This document shows, in pieces, positions 5,196 through 5,440 of a DNA stretch of 5,440 bases; position 1 is the first letter of the stretch; each line of letters begins with the position of its first letter. Origin of the DNA: Tissierellia bacterium (lineage in GTDB: Bacteria; Bacillota; Clostridia; Tissierellales; Dethiosulfatibacteraceae); contig SKID01000081.1 of the NCBI GenBank assembly GCA_007116605.1, forward strand, positions 1-5,440, in the 5' to 3' direction. Made by a program: the position numbers and the translations under genes. Under the pieces are notes generated by a model. It saw only the letters and a program-made list of their open reading frames with translations, ran no database searches and was not told the DNA's origin.

Positions 5196-5440
5196 TACGC
5201 ATTTAATATGAATTTTTATTTATTATTGTTAAGATTGTTTATATTTCAACGTTTTTTGAAACCTTATTTATTGAATTTAACCCCTCTATCCAATACCTAG
5301 TGGTTAAAAAGTGGTTAATTTTTTAGCACTTAAAGCGTTCATAATAAACGTTGATAGATATTGTATCGTGTATCAAATGGTTAATTTGAAACATAGCTTA
5401 ATAACAAATGTCGAAAAAATTATTTTTTACCGAAATTCAG
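5196..5440. mobile_element. Presumed end of an integrated element, non-coding
   Basis: This very AT-rich stretch has no credible complete gene. It holds the phased TGGTTAA repeats and an inverted pair TCAACGTTT (5246-5254) / AAACGTTGA (5346-5354). On the minus strand, one frame entering from the right edge runs only to a TAA at 5422-5420 and could be the tail of an integrase gene. The element assignment rests on the tRNA remnant and the repeats; the element itself would extend right of the window. Confidence 0.45.
5301..5384 (+). repeat. Phased TGGTTAA repeats, candidate integrase arm sites
   Basis: AGTGGTTAA occurs at 5299-5307 and again at 5310-5318, exactly 11 bp apart. The core TGGTTAA recurs at 5378-5384, 66 bp (six times 11) after the second copy. 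Tandem sites of this kind next to attachment sites are bound by the N-terminal arm-binding domain of tyrosine integrases in Tn916-like elements and phages. Their place about 105 bp inside the presumed element end fits this role. No protein is available in the window to confirm it. Confidence 0.5.

Noticed and set aside
5179..5270. A complete tRNA gene on the minus strand
   Set aside because: Only the 3' 17 nt fit. No T-stem partner, anticodon arm or 5' acceptor strand GCCGAAG is found upstream.

Overview
The window comes from an AT-rich, low-GC Gram-positive bacterium (Bacillota). This rests on base composition, strong AGGAGG-type ribosome binding sites, a TTG start, sigma-A promoters with extended -10 elements, and intrinsic terminators with long U runs. 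Genus and species cannot be read from the sequence.

The left four fifths is a compact three-gene operon on the minus strand, read right to left. First comes a large flavin/iron-sulfur ene-reductase of the 2,4-dienoyl-CoA reductase / BaiCD / enoate reductase type (1885-4146). It is followed by the catalytic (large) subunit of a split aconitase X dehydratase (587-1873) and its small swivel-domain subunit (145-585). The genes are packed so tightly that each downstream ribosome binding site lies in the end of the gene before it. The operon ends at a clear intrinsic terminator (94-119). A dehydratase next to a C=C reductase suggests a two-step route, hydroxy acid to enoate to saturated acid. The substrate cannot be read from the sequence.

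A divergent TetR-family regulator (4520-5101, plus strand) lies across a 373-bp spacer (4147-4519). The spacer holds a good promoter for each side. A perfect 17-bp palindrome (4166-4182) sits just downstream of the predicted operon start site and is the best candidate for the TetR operator. The middle of the spacer holds a nested set of inverted repeats (4314-4423) with no assigned role.

The right end (about 5128-5440) looks like the junction with an integrated mobile element. It has the last 17 nt of a tRNA gene on the minus strand, including the encoded CCA, with no tRNA body upstream. A tRNA-type terminator follows at the normal distance. On the other side are phased direct repeats (TGGTTAA at 5301, 5312 and 5378) that resemble integrase arm-binding sites. 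By the usual logic of tRNA-site integration, the element should extend to the right of the window, and the operon and its regulator are on the flank. No integrase is visible, apart from a possible seven-codon tail of an open frame at the right edge.
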